NCBI GenBank assembly: GCA_028288945.1 | Contig: JAQGHH010000608.1 | Span: 1-15,465, forward strand | From: Phycisphaerales bacterium | Lineage (GTDB): Bacteria; Planctomycetota; Phycisphaerae; Tepidisphaerales; Tepidisphaeraceae | DNA: 15,465 nucleotides | Direction: 5' to 3' | Shown: positions 1 to 6,307 of the stretch, piece by piece | Layout of the letters: each line of letters starts with the position of its first letter | Position numbering within the stretch: the stretch's first letter is position 1 | Position numbers and translations under genes: made by a program | The notes under the pieces: generated by a model | Seen by the model: the letters and a program-made list of their open reading frames with translations, nothing else | Database searches by the model: none | What the model was told of the DNA's origin: nothing

Positions 1-2
1 TC

Positions 3-1502
3 ACGCTCGACCGCGTGACGCGCATGGACGCGGCCAGCGATTTCTTCGGCGAATGGAACGTCCCGCGCAAAGCCATCACCATGGGCGTCGAGACCATTCT
101 CTCCGCCCGCACGGTGGTGCTGCTCGCGTTCGGCGAACACAAGGCGGGCGTCATCCGCCGGGCGGTTGAAGGTGAGATTTCGTCCACGGTCGCCGCCAGC
201 TATTTGCAGCAGCACCCTTCGGCCCGCATCGTCCTCGATACCGCCGCGGCTTCGGAACTCACACGCTTCAAGACGCCGTGGCTGCTGGGTTCATTGGAAA
301 TGTTCGGCCTGAAGTGGGACGCGAAGACGACCCGCACCGCCGCCACGTGGCTGGCGATGACCGTGAAAAAGCCGCTGCTCAAGCTCACGGACGAAGACTA
401 CAACGAGCACGGCCTTCAAGAGCTGCTCAGCAACCGCGGGTCGGCGTACGACATCAACATCGAAGTCTTCAAGGCCCTGCAAAACACGATCACCGGCTGG
501 CCGGGCGGCAAGCCCGCGCACCCCACCCGCCACACGCCCAACCCGACCCATTACAACCCCTGGACCAGCCAGCCGCTCGACACCCCCGGCCCTGCCCCGG
601 TGGACGATGGCGGCGCGGGCGCGGCCGTCTTCCCCAAGCGCGTGGTGGTCTTCAGCCCCCATCCCGACGACGACGTGATCTCCATGGGCGGCACGTTCAT
701 CCGCCTGTGCGAGCAGGGGCATGACGTGCATGTGGCCTATCAGACGTCCGGCAACATCGCCGTTTGGGACGACACCGCGGTGCGCCACGCGGATTTTGTC
801 GCCGAGTTTTCCCGGGCGTTTAACCTCGGCCCCGAGCGCGCGGACGCGATCGAGCAGCACGTGATCAATTTCATCCGCAAAAAGCAGCCGGGCGAAGTGG
901 ACAGCAACGAGCTCCAGCAGATCAAGGGCTTGATCCGGCGGACCGAGGCGCGGGCGGGCGCGCGGTATTCGGGCGTGAAGCCGGAGAACATCCACTTTCT
1001 GGACATGCCGTTTTACGAAACGGGCCGCGTGCGCAAAAAGCCGCTGGGCGAGGCGGACATCAAGGTCATCATGGATCTTTTGGAAAAGGTGCAGCCGCAC
1101 CAGATTTATGCGGCCGGCGACCTTTCCGACCCGCACGGCACGCACCGCGTCTGCCTTGCCGCGATCATCGAGTCGATCCGCCGATTGAAGGATCGCGAAT
1201 GGATGAAGCAGTGCGACGTGTGGCTCTACCGCGGCGCGTGGCAGGAGTGGGGCGTGCACGAAATTGAAATGGCCGTGCCGCTGAGCCCCGACGAGGTTTT
1301 GCGCAAGCGCATCGCCATCTTCAAGCACGAGAGCCAGAAGGACAAAGCCCTCTTCCCCGGCCCCAACGACCCGCGGGAATTCTGGCAACGTGCCGAAGAC
1401 CGCAACCGCAACACCGCCGAGCTGTACGACAAGCTGGGTTTGGCGGAGTATGAGGCGATCGAAGGGTACGTGCGGTGGCGGGATGACGGGACGCATGCGT
1501 GA
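3..1502 (+). CDS. nagB: Glucosamine-6-phosphate deaminase-like (NagB) / PIG-L deacetylase fusion, 5' partial
   Basis: The gene enters from the left edge, open from base 3, so the true start is outside the window. The first ~95 codons match the C-terminal part of NagB, the enzyme that converts glucosamine-6-P to fructose-6-P plus ammonia: 'ITMGVETILSAR', 'LLAFGEHKAGVIRRAVEG' and 'LQQHPSARIVLD' are typical. The NagB catalytic residues lie upstream, out of view. After a ~120-codon linker a PIG-L/LmbE zinc deacetylase domain begins ('VVVFSPHPDDDVISMGG'); its metal motif HPDDD is at 660-674 and the second metal site, DPHGTHR, begins at 1128. The family motif is usually HPDDE; here the last acid is Asp. 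NagB–PIG-L fusions of about 640-660 aa are known in Bacteroidetes and planctomycetes, so ~165 residues are probably missing. The likely role is cytoplasmic amino-sugar catabolism; the deacetylase substrate is unknown. The family call is firm, the exact reaction is not. Confidence 0.9.
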   Translation, partial: TLDRVTRMDAASDFFGEWNVPRKAITMGVETILSARTVVLLAFGEHKAGVIRRAVEGEISSTVAASYLQQHPSARIVLDTAAASELTRFKTPWLLGSLEMFGLKWDAKTTRTAATWLAMTVKKPLLKLTDEDYNEHGLQELLSNRGSAYDINIEVFKALQNTITGWPGGKPAHPTRHTPNPTHYNPWTSQPLDTPGPAPVDDGGAGAAVFPKRVVVFSPHPDDDVISMGGTFIRLCEQGHDVHVAYQTSGNIAVWDDTAVRHADFVAEFSRAFNLGPERADAIEQHVINFIRKKQPGEVDSNELQQIKGLIRRTEARAGARYSGVKPENIHFLDMPFYETGRVRKKPLGEADIKVIMDLLEKVQPHQIYAAGDLSDPHGTHRVCLAAIIESIRRLKDREWMKQCDVWLYRGAWQEWGVHEIEMAVPLSPDEVLRKRIAIFKHESQKDKALFPGPNDPREFWQRAEDRNRNTAELYDKLGLAEYEAIEGYVRWRDDGTHA

Positions 1503-1660
1503 GGGCGCGGAAGATGGAAGCGGACGCCATGACGCGGACGCGGAGACATGGGACGGGATCGTGTCACGCCGGGTACGAGCGACAGCGAGGCACCGGATCC
1601 TTCGGCCCGCGCTTCTGGAGTTTGCCAGCCCGTGCAATGGAGCATTCATTGTGCTGGCGG

Positions 1661-1666
1661 TAAGAT
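1661..1666 (+). promoter_or_regulatory. -10-like hexamer (TAAGAT) for a probable leaderless Uma2 transcript
   Basis: TAAGAT, preceded by GG, ends 7 nt before the ATG at 1674. There is no Shine-Dalgarno sequence in those 7 nt. Transcription would start at or next to the ATG. The -35 region 17 nt upstream is weak (TGGAGC). The site is inferred from position and from the same arrangement at five other genes here. Confidence 0.45.
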
Positions 1667-1673
1667 TGGTTAA

Positions 1674-2357
1674 ATGGCCACAGTTGCCGTTCCAGTTCCG
1701 CCTGCCGTAGCGAAGGCGCCTGCTGCTCAAGCGCCGGCCGTTGCAGCGCCTCCCTGCGTCGTGGTGCCGTCGGGCGTGGCCGTTCGGCGGTTTAGCGTTG
1801 ACGAATATCACCGACTCATTCAAGAAGGCTACTTCGCGGCCGACGAGCGCTATGAACTGCTGGACGGCCTGATCGTTCACAAAATGTCACGCGACCCAAT
1901 CCACGACGCGGCCATGGAAATTGCCGACGACGTGTTACGCTCGCGATTGCCCGCCGGATGGCGCGTGCGCGTCCAGTGTGCGATCACCACCGCGGACAGC
2001 GAGCCGGAACCCGACCTCGTTATCGTCCGAGGCAGGCCCGTGGATCACGTCGCACGGCATCCCGGTCCGCAAGAGCTGGCAATCGTTGTCGAAGTCGCCA
2101 ACACGCCTCTCGCTGACGACCGGACGGTCAAAGGCCTCCTTTATGCGCGGGCGTCGATCGGCGTTTTTTGGATCATCAACCTGATCGACCGCAGGGTTGA
2201 GGTTTACACCGACCCCTCGGGGCCCGATTCCGCTCCGGCATACCGTCGCCGCGAGGACTTCGTGGCCGGCCAGGCGGTTCCCCTAATGATCGGCGGCGTC
2301 GCAGTCGCGCAGGTGCCGGTCGCGGAACTTCTCCCGCCGGTCCCGCAATCCACTTAA
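1674..2357 (+). CDS. Uma2 family (DUF820) putative endonuclease
   Basis: This 227-aa protein belongs to the Uma2/DUF820 family, a PD-(D/E)XK nuclease-like fold that is greatly expanded in cyanobacteria and planctomycetes. Residues 1-35 are an Ala/Pro/Val-rich extension of low complexity. The domain starts at 'FSVDEYHRLIQEGYF' (40-54). Family landmarks follow: 'YELLDGLIV' (60-68), 'PEPDLVIV' with the acidic residue D114, 'IVVEVANTPLADDRTVK' with E140 and K153, and 'YARASIGVFWIINLIDRRVEVY'. The expected acidic and lysine residues are therefore present. Cellular role and substrate are unknown for nearly all members; the 'endonuclease' label rests on fold. The ATG at 1674 has no Shine-Dalgarno sequence but a -10-like hexamer 7 nt upstream. 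The next gene starts 24 bp after its stop, so the two may be co-transcribed. Confidence 0.88.
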   Translation: MATVAVPVPPAVAKAPAAQAPAVAAPPCVVVPSGVAVRRFSVDEYHRLIQEGYFAADERYELLDGLIVHKMSRDPIHDAAMEIADDVLRSRLPAGWRVRVQCAITTADSEPEPDLVIVRGRPVDHVARHPGPQELAIVVEVANTPLADDRTVKGLLYARASIGVFWIINLIDRRVEVYTDPSGPDSAPAYRRREDFVAGQAVPLMIGGVAVAQVPVAELLPPVPQST

Positions 2358-2381
2358 TCCTGACACAGGCGAACCTCACCC

Positions 2382-3215
2382 ATGAACCTTCAAGGCCACG
2401 ACATCGCCGTTTGCAGTTGGTCGCTCCAGCCAAAACGCATGGAAGAACTTGTCGCCAGGGTAATAGAGCTGGGCCTCGGCCACATGCAGCTTGCATTGGG
2501 CGAGTTGGTTCAACTCGATGACAAACGCAAGCAGGAGGAGCTCGGGCATCTTCGTCGTTCCGGCATCGCCCTGACCGGCGGGATGATGGGGTTTGCCGGG
2601 GAGGATTACTCCACGATCGAGCGCATCCGCCAGACCGGCGGGTTTGTGCCCGATGAGGAATGGCCGCTACGGAAACGATTGACGGCGGAGGGGGCGAAGC
2701 TGGCGAAGGAACTGGGTATCAAGACGATCACGTCGCACGTCGGTTTCGTGCCGCCGCCGGGCGATCCGCGGTATCCGCAAATCGTCGGCCGGATTCGCGA
2801 GCTGGCGGGCATGATGGCGCAGCACGGCGTCGATCTGCTCATGGAAACCGGCCAGGAGCCCGCCGCAGAGTTGCTGCACTTCCTGGGCGATCTCGCCTCC
2901 CCCAACGTCCACATCAACTTCGACCCCGCCAACATGATCCTCTACGGCGCCGGCGACCCAATCGAAGCGATCAAGGTCCTCGGCCGCCACATCCGCCACG
3001 TGCACGTGAAGGACGCGACGCCCTCAAACAACCCCGGCATCGCATGGGGCGAGGAAGTCCCCTTCGGCACCGGCCGCGTCGGGCCAAAGCGGTTTATGGA
3101 AGCCCTCAAACAGGCGGGCTACGCCGGCCCGCTGGCCATCGAGCGCGAGGCCGGAACCAGCCGGATGGCGGACGTGCGCACGGCGATCGAGGCCCTCGGC
3201 GTAGTCACGCGTTAG
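2382..3215 (+). CDS. Sugar phosphate isomerase/epimerase-like TIM-barrel protein
   Basis: The 277-aa product has the xylose-isomerase-like TIM-barrel (AP_endonuc_2) fold used by sugar isomerases, epimerases and endonuclease IV. The four metal ligands expected at barrel strand ends are visible: E155 in 'LLMETG', D181 in 'INFDPANM', H208 in 'RHVHVKD' and E254 in 'LAIEREAG'. The 'HVHVKD' and 'IEREAG' motifs are characteristic of the IolE/hydroxypyruvate-isomerase-like branch. It is a soluble cytoplasmic protein with no signal peptide. The substrate cannot be told from sequence. The start is the first ATG after the upstream stop; it lacks both a Shine-Dalgarno sequence and the -10-like hexamer found at other genes here, which suggests expression from the Uma2 transcript 24 bp upstream. 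A palindromic repeat begins 23 bp after its stop and may end transcription. Confidence 0.88.
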   Translation: MNLQGHDIAVCSWSLQPKRMEELVARVIELGLGHMQLALGELVQLDDKRKQEELGHLRRSGIALTGGMMGFAGEDYSTIERIRQTGGFVPDEEWPLRKRLTAEGAKLAKELGIKTITSHVGFVPPPGDPRYPQIVGRIRELAGMMAQHGVDLLMETGQEPAAELLHFLGDLASPNVHINFDPANMILYGAGDPIEAIKVLGRHIRHVHVKDATPSNNPGIAWGEEVPFGTGRVGPKRFMEALKQAGYAGPLAIEREAGTSRMADVRTAIEALGVVTR

Positions 3216-3237
3216 AAGTGGTTTCAGAACCATTTTG

Positions 3238-3343
3238 TGACACGGGCGTCCCGCCCGTGCGAGTGACACAATCATGTGAAAAGACTTGTTCTCAGGACTT
3301 CTCGACTCCGTGCGCAACAAGCAGGGGCGAGACGCCCATGTCA
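3238..3343. repeat. Palindromic intergenic element A (inverted repeat, 20-nt arms)
   Basis: The left arm 3238-3257 and right arm 3324-3343 are inverted copies matching at 17 of 20 positions, separated by 66 nt. The left arm continues into a hairpin of its own: CACGGGCG (3241-3248), loop TCC, CGCCCGTG (3252-3259). The right arm also folds on itself (GGGCG, loop AGA, CGCCC, 3325-3337). It sits between two convergent stop codons (3215 and 3398), where it could act as a bidirectional terminator, although neither side has a U-run. Translated, the arms give the peptide string 'DTGVPPV', which I recall as a frequent artefact of dispersed repeats in planctomycete and verrucomicrobial genomes. There is no transposase inside, so a non-autonomous MITE- or REP-like element is most likely. 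Confidence 0.75.
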
Positions 3344-3397
3344 AGACGGAGGTTCTTAAATCACAGCTAGCCCGTGATCGCCTTATGGGAAGTCGCT

Positions 3398-4501
3398 TTA
3401 GAATCCGACATCATGTCCGAACCTGTAATGGATTAGATATTGGGTCCCCAGGGTCGCGAGGATGAGCACCGCGGCCAGCGTCACGTACAATCCGGCGATC
3501 GTCCATGATGACGCCCGGCTGATTCGATAGTACGGATTGTCGCGGCCGTGCGCGCGGAGCGTGGCCCGAATGCGTGGGAGCGCAAAGAACAGAATCAACA
3601 GCATCACGAAATTGAACGTGTGCTGCAGGAACAGCTGGCCGAGGAACACGAGCACCAGGGCCGCCAGTCCGAACATCCAGATCCACGGGCTCACCGCCGC
3701 CGTGATGCGGCCGCCGTCCAGGGGCGGCACGGGGAGCAGATTGAACAAGTTGAGTATGAATCCGAAATACGCCAGGTCCAGCATCAATTCCGTGTGCAGT
3801 GCCGGCACGTAATGGTAGAGGGCGTAGCAGATCAGCGCCCCGACCGTGCCCGCCAGCGGCCCGCCGATACCGACGATCGCCTCGACTTTCGCGTTGGGCG
3901 GATCCTGGCGGAGATTGATCAGCGCGCCCAGGAATGGAATGAAGATCGGCGGGCTGGCGCTGAGGCCGTAATACCACATCGCCACGACGTGCCCCATCTC
4001 GTGGACGAGCATCAACGCGACGAACCCTGCCGCGAATCGCCATCCGCCCGGCAATAAATTGGCGTAGATCAGCACGCTTAGAAGCATGGACCCGACCGTC
4101 TTGGCGACCGCCAGTGGCCAGGGGTCGTTCGCCCGCTCGCGCCGGTGTTGGATGGGGGGCGCGACGGGAGGGATCGCGTCGGCGGGCATGCCCGCCGACA
4201 ACTGGCCGATCCGCTGATGAATCGCCGCGTACGGTTCGGAATCCCGGGGCAGGAAATCCAGCGTACGCCGCCAGAGCTGCGCCGCGGCGTAGGGGTTTTC
4301 CTGCTCGGCCCGCATCGCTTCGTTGGCCAGGGCGTTGAGTTGTTCCGCGTTGACGAGTGTGCCGCACTGGGTGCAAACCAACGTGCCATCCGCCAGGCGG
4401 GCTCCGCAGCTGGGGCACCCCACAGTTGGAGCACTTTGAGCAGGGGTCGTAATGTAGCCCGGCGGAAAAGGGACGGAACGGGCAATATCTGGGTCGTTCA
4501 A
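3398..4501 (-). CDS. Zinc-ribbon M50 family site-2 protease, membrane-bound
   Basis: The 367-aa product begins with a zinc ribbon whose two CxxC knuckles are C29/C32 and C43/C46. A helical, TPR-like stretch follows (about 52-105), then a Pro-rich linker and a multi-pass membrane domain from about 130. The M50 zinc metalloprotease site HEMGH is at 167-171, in a membrane helix, and the second motif NLLPVPPLDGG is at 254-264 with the third metal ligand, D262. Hydrophobic helices fill 135-305, and 332-355 is a final one. Site-2 proteases cut substrates inside the membrane, often anti-sigma factors; the target here is unknown. The start codon is TTG, chosen because GAGGTGA lies 4 nt upstream and the next in-frame ATG (codon 63) is far inside. 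It is the last gene of a likely three-gene operon, 70 bp after the DUF3592 gene. Confidence 0.9.
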   Translation of the reverse strand: MNDPDIARSVPFPPGYITTPAQSAPTVGCPSCGARLADGTLVCTQCGTLVNAEQLNALANEAMRAEQENPYAAAQLWRRTLDFLPRDSEPYAAIHQRIGQLSAGMPADAIPPVAPPIQHRRERANDPWPLAVAKTVGSMLLSVLIYANLLPGGWRFAAGFVALMLVHEMGHVVAMWYYGLSASPPIFIPFLGALINLRQDPPNAKVEAIVGIGGPLAGTVGALICYALYHYVPALHTELMLDLAYFGFILNLFNLLPVPPLDGGRITAAVSPWIWMFGLAALVLVFLGQLFLQHTFNFVMLLILFFALPRIRATLRAHGRDNPYYRISRASSWTIAGLYVTLAAVLILATLGTQYLIHYRFGHDVGF

Positions 4502-4505
4502 GTGG

Positions 4506-4512
4506 TCACCTC
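4506..4512 (-). promoter_or_regulatory. Shine-Dalgarno (GAGGTGA) fixing a TTG start
   Basis: Read on the minus strand, GAGGTGA lies 4 nt before the TTG at 4501. It is a 7-nt match to the anti-Shine-Dalgarno region and supports TTG as the true start of the M50 protease. Confidence 0.7.
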
Positions 4513-4571
4513 AGTTCAATCCTAGGCGCGGTTGGCGCATTCGATCGGACGGTCTGAGGGGACTGGCAAAT

Positions 4572-5126
4572 CTAGTTCCGAATCCCAAAGTTCCCGCCCC
4601 GGACTGGCGCCGGAAGCGGGGGCGGGGTCTTGCGCCCGAAGATGTCGCGAAGCAGCAGCCACCACAGTAACACGCCAGCCGCGAGCATCATGACCGGCGC
4701 GATGAGCACGGCGATCTCCTGATACCCTGCGCCGGGCTCGAGCAACGATTGCGAGGGGTCCGCCGGATCATAGTGGACCATCACCTGCGCCCCCGTTGCC
4801 AGTTGGCCAAGCGCACGGCGGGCGGAGTCGAAGCTGTCCCAGTCTCCGTCGTTGGTACGAATGCGGCCGCCCTTGTAATCGACGCCCGCCACCGTGTAGT
4901 CGTAGGCAACTTCCGTATGGTATTTGGGATTAAGCGGTGAATAGGAACGCACCACGGCTGCGGATGTAACCGTGCCGGGCACGGCCGACCAATTCGTGTT
5001 GGCCCGCGCATGAAGCAACATGCGAACCAGGAAATATCCAGAGACCGGTGCACCGGCCGTGAACCCGATTCCCCAGACCACCAGACCCAGGCGAATGATG
5101 GGGGAAAAGCGCTTTCGCCCGTTCAT
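4572..5126 (-). CDS. DUF3592 domain membrane protein
   Basis: The 184-aa protein has two predicted membrane helices, about residues 12-38 and 137-159. They flank an extracytoplasmic or lumenal beta-rich domain with the DUF3592 pattern: 'WSAVPGTVTSAAVV' at 46-59 after the first helix, 'YDYTVAGVDYKGGRI' at 75-89 and the closing 'VMVHYDPADPSQSLLEPG' at 115-132. The C-terminal tail is Pro-rich. The function of this family is unknown. Its start is well supported: the minus strand carries AAGGAGGT 7 nt before the ATG, the best ribosome binding site in the window. It lies 42 bp after the SDR gene and 70 bp before the M50 protease gene, all on one strand, so the three are probably an operon and may share a membrane-related role. 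Confidence 0.85.
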   Translation of the reverse strand: MNGRKRFSPIIRLGLVVWGIGFTAGAPVSGYFLVRMLLHARANTNWSAVPGTVTSAAVVRSYSPLNPKYHTEVAYDYTVAGVDYKGGRIRTNDGDWDSFDSARRALGQLATGAQVMVHYDPADPSQSLLEPGAGYQEIAVLIAPVMMLAAGVLLWWLLLRDIFGRKTPPPLPAPVRGGNFGIRN

Positions 5127-5133
5127 GTTCTCT

Positions 5134-5141
5134 ACCTCCTT
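5134..5141 (-). promoter_or_regulatory. Strong Shine-Dalgarno (AAGGAGGT) of the DUF3592 gene
   Basis: AAGGAGGT on the minus strand is a near-consensus Shine-Dalgarno sequence, 7 nt from the ATG at 5126. It shows that this genome's ribosomes use the standard anti-SD sequence, in contrast to the many starts here that lack one. Confidence 0.85.
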
Positions 5142-5168
5142 ATCGATTCAGCGATGCAATAGCGTGCG

Positions 5169-6098
5169 CTATTCAATCTGCTGAGCATATTGCACGATCG
5201 TCTGCTCAAAGCCGGCCGGTTCCCAGCCGAAGTCGGCGATGAATTTGGACCCGTCCGCGATACTGTCTTCCCGCCCCATGATGACCTGATCACGATTAAA
5301 CGGCAGCAGCCCCGGCGGGACAACGTACGTCAGCGCCTTGGCATACCACGCGGGAATCGCGAGCACCGGCCTGGATTTGCCGGCGATCGCCCGGGCGGCG
5401 ATCCGGTGCATCTGCGGCCAGGTGAGCCGCTGGCTGCCGGCGATGGGGTAAATTTCGCCTACGGCTTTGGAATTGTCCATCGCATCGACAAACGCGCGGG
5501 CGACGTCGGTTACATGGACAGGCTGAACCTGCCCCGCGCCGGCGCGGCCGAGTAGCCCGCCGCCGAAATACGGCATGAACAAAAACGGCGGTTTGCGGCC
5601 GCGCGCCCAGCCGGCCTCCATCTGCATGAATTCGCCGCCGGGGCCATGGATGAGCGACGGGCGGAAGATCGTCCAATCCAATCCGCTCCGCATCAGGTGT
5701 TGCTCGGCCTGGTATTTGGTCCGGTGATATCGGCTGACTGCGCCCGGCCGCGTGCCGAGGGCGGACATGAGGATGAACCGCCGAACGCCGTTGCGCTTTG
5801 CCGCCTCGATTACGTTTTTCGCGCCTTCGTAGTGGGTGCGCTCGAAAGTGATCCCTTCACTTGGCCTTTCCCGGATGATTCCGACGAGATGGATAACGGT
5901 CTGACAATCGCGCATCCCTTCGTCGAGAGCGGCTGTGTTGAAGAGGTCACCGGCGATGACACGGGCCCGGCTGCCATCCGCCTTTAATTTCCCGCGGTGT
6001 GTGAGGGCGTTGACGCAACGGTCGCGGGAAAGAAGTTCCGCGATCACCGCCGACCCCACAAAGCCGCTGCCGCCGGTGACAAAAACACGATCCTTCAT
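5169..6098 (-). CDS. NAD(P)-binding atypical SDR / NDUFA9-like nucleoside-diphosphate-sugar epimerase family protein
   Basis: The 309-aa protein is an atypical short-chain dehydrogenase of the NDUFA9/NmrA-like type. The N-terminal Rossmann nucleotide motif TGGSGFVG is at 8-15, with 'GDLFN' at 50-54 and 'VIHLVGI' at 68-74 where the cofactor-binding strand ends are expected. A YxxxK pair is present (Y124, K128). 'FRPSLIHGPGGEFM' (145-158) and 'VQPVHVTDVARAFVDAM' (191-207) are typical of this subgroup. Members are annotated as complex I NDUFA9 subunit family proteins or NAD-dependent epimerases; some act in ubiquinone or respiratory-chain assembly. The substrate is unknown. The minus strand carries GGAG (6106-6109 on the plus strand) 7 nt before the ATG. 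It is the first gene of the minus cluster and is divergent from hemC, with 209 bp between them. Confidence 0.85.
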   Translation of the reverse strand: MKDRVFVTGGSGFVGSAVIAELLSRDRCVNALTHRGKLKADGSRARVIAGDLFNTAALDEGMRDCQTVIHLVGIIRERPSEGITFERTHYEGAKNVIEAAKRNGVRRFILMSALGTRPGAVSRYHRTKYQAEQHLMRSGLDWTIFRPSLIHGPGGEFMQMEAGWARGRKPPFLFMPYFGGGLLGRAGAGQVQPVHVTDVARAFVDAMDNSKAVGEIYPIAGSQRLTWPQMHRIAARAIAGKSRPVLAIPAWYAKALTYVVPPGLLPFNRDQVIMGREDSIADGSKFIADFGWEPAGFEQTIVQYAQQIE

Positions 6099-6147
6099 GA
6101 AGAGTCTCCACTCGGCCGATTGCGCACCGATTCGGGAAGGATAGCCG

Positions 6148-6172
6148 GGGTTTCAGCCGGCGTCAGAAACCC
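6148..6172. promoter_or_regulatory. Inverted repeat GGGTTTC-N11-GAAACCC in the divergent SDR/hemC gap
   Basis: GGGTTTC (6148-6154) and GAAACCC (6166-6172) are perfect 7-nt inverted copies with 11 nt between them. The site is 50 bp from the SDR start and in the gap that must hold both divergent promoters, so an operator is possible. A leader hairpin or a decayed repeat would look the same. I could not find a convincing -35/-10 pair next to it. Confidence 0.3.
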
Positions 6173-6214
6173 GTAACATGCTCGATACATGCCAGGATCG
6201 GCACAGTTGTAAAG

Positions 6215-6289
6215 TGTGGCACAGCCGCCCTCGGCTGTGTTTCTGACGCAGGCGGAGACAAAAGACACTGCCGGGGCGGCTGTGCCACA
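6215..6289. repeat. Palindromic intergenic element B (inverted repeat, 16-nt perfect arms)
   Basis: The arms 6215-6230 (TGTGGCACAGCCGCCC) and 6274-6289 (its exact complement) are perfect inverted repeats 43 nt apart. The left arm can also pair locally: CACAGCCG (6220-6227), loop CCCT, CGGCTGTG (6232-6239). It therefore has two mutually exclusive partners. The element ends 18 bp before the hemC ATG, so if transcribed it would lie in the hemC 5' leader. Translated, it yields 'MAQPPSAV', which I recall as another recurrent artefact of repeats in this group of bacteria. No coding sequence lies inside. Confidence 0.78.
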
Positions 6290-6307
6290 TGCCAGGGCTG
6301 AGGATGA

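Noticed and set aside
1620..1660. CAATG-gagcatt-CATTG mini-hairpin before the Uma2 gene
   Set aside because: A 5-bp stem with a 7-nt loop is expected by chance in a window this long.
291..1880. A 529-codon open frame on the minus strand opposite the NagB–PIG-L gene
   Set aside because: It is Arg/Ala/His-rich low-homology sequence antisense to a clearly conserved gene; long shadow frames are expected at this GC content.
3238..3343. Element A (and B, C) considered as CRISPR repeats or insertion-sequence ends
   Set aside because: Each has only two inverted arms, no regular direct repeats with spacers, no transposase and no visible target duplication.
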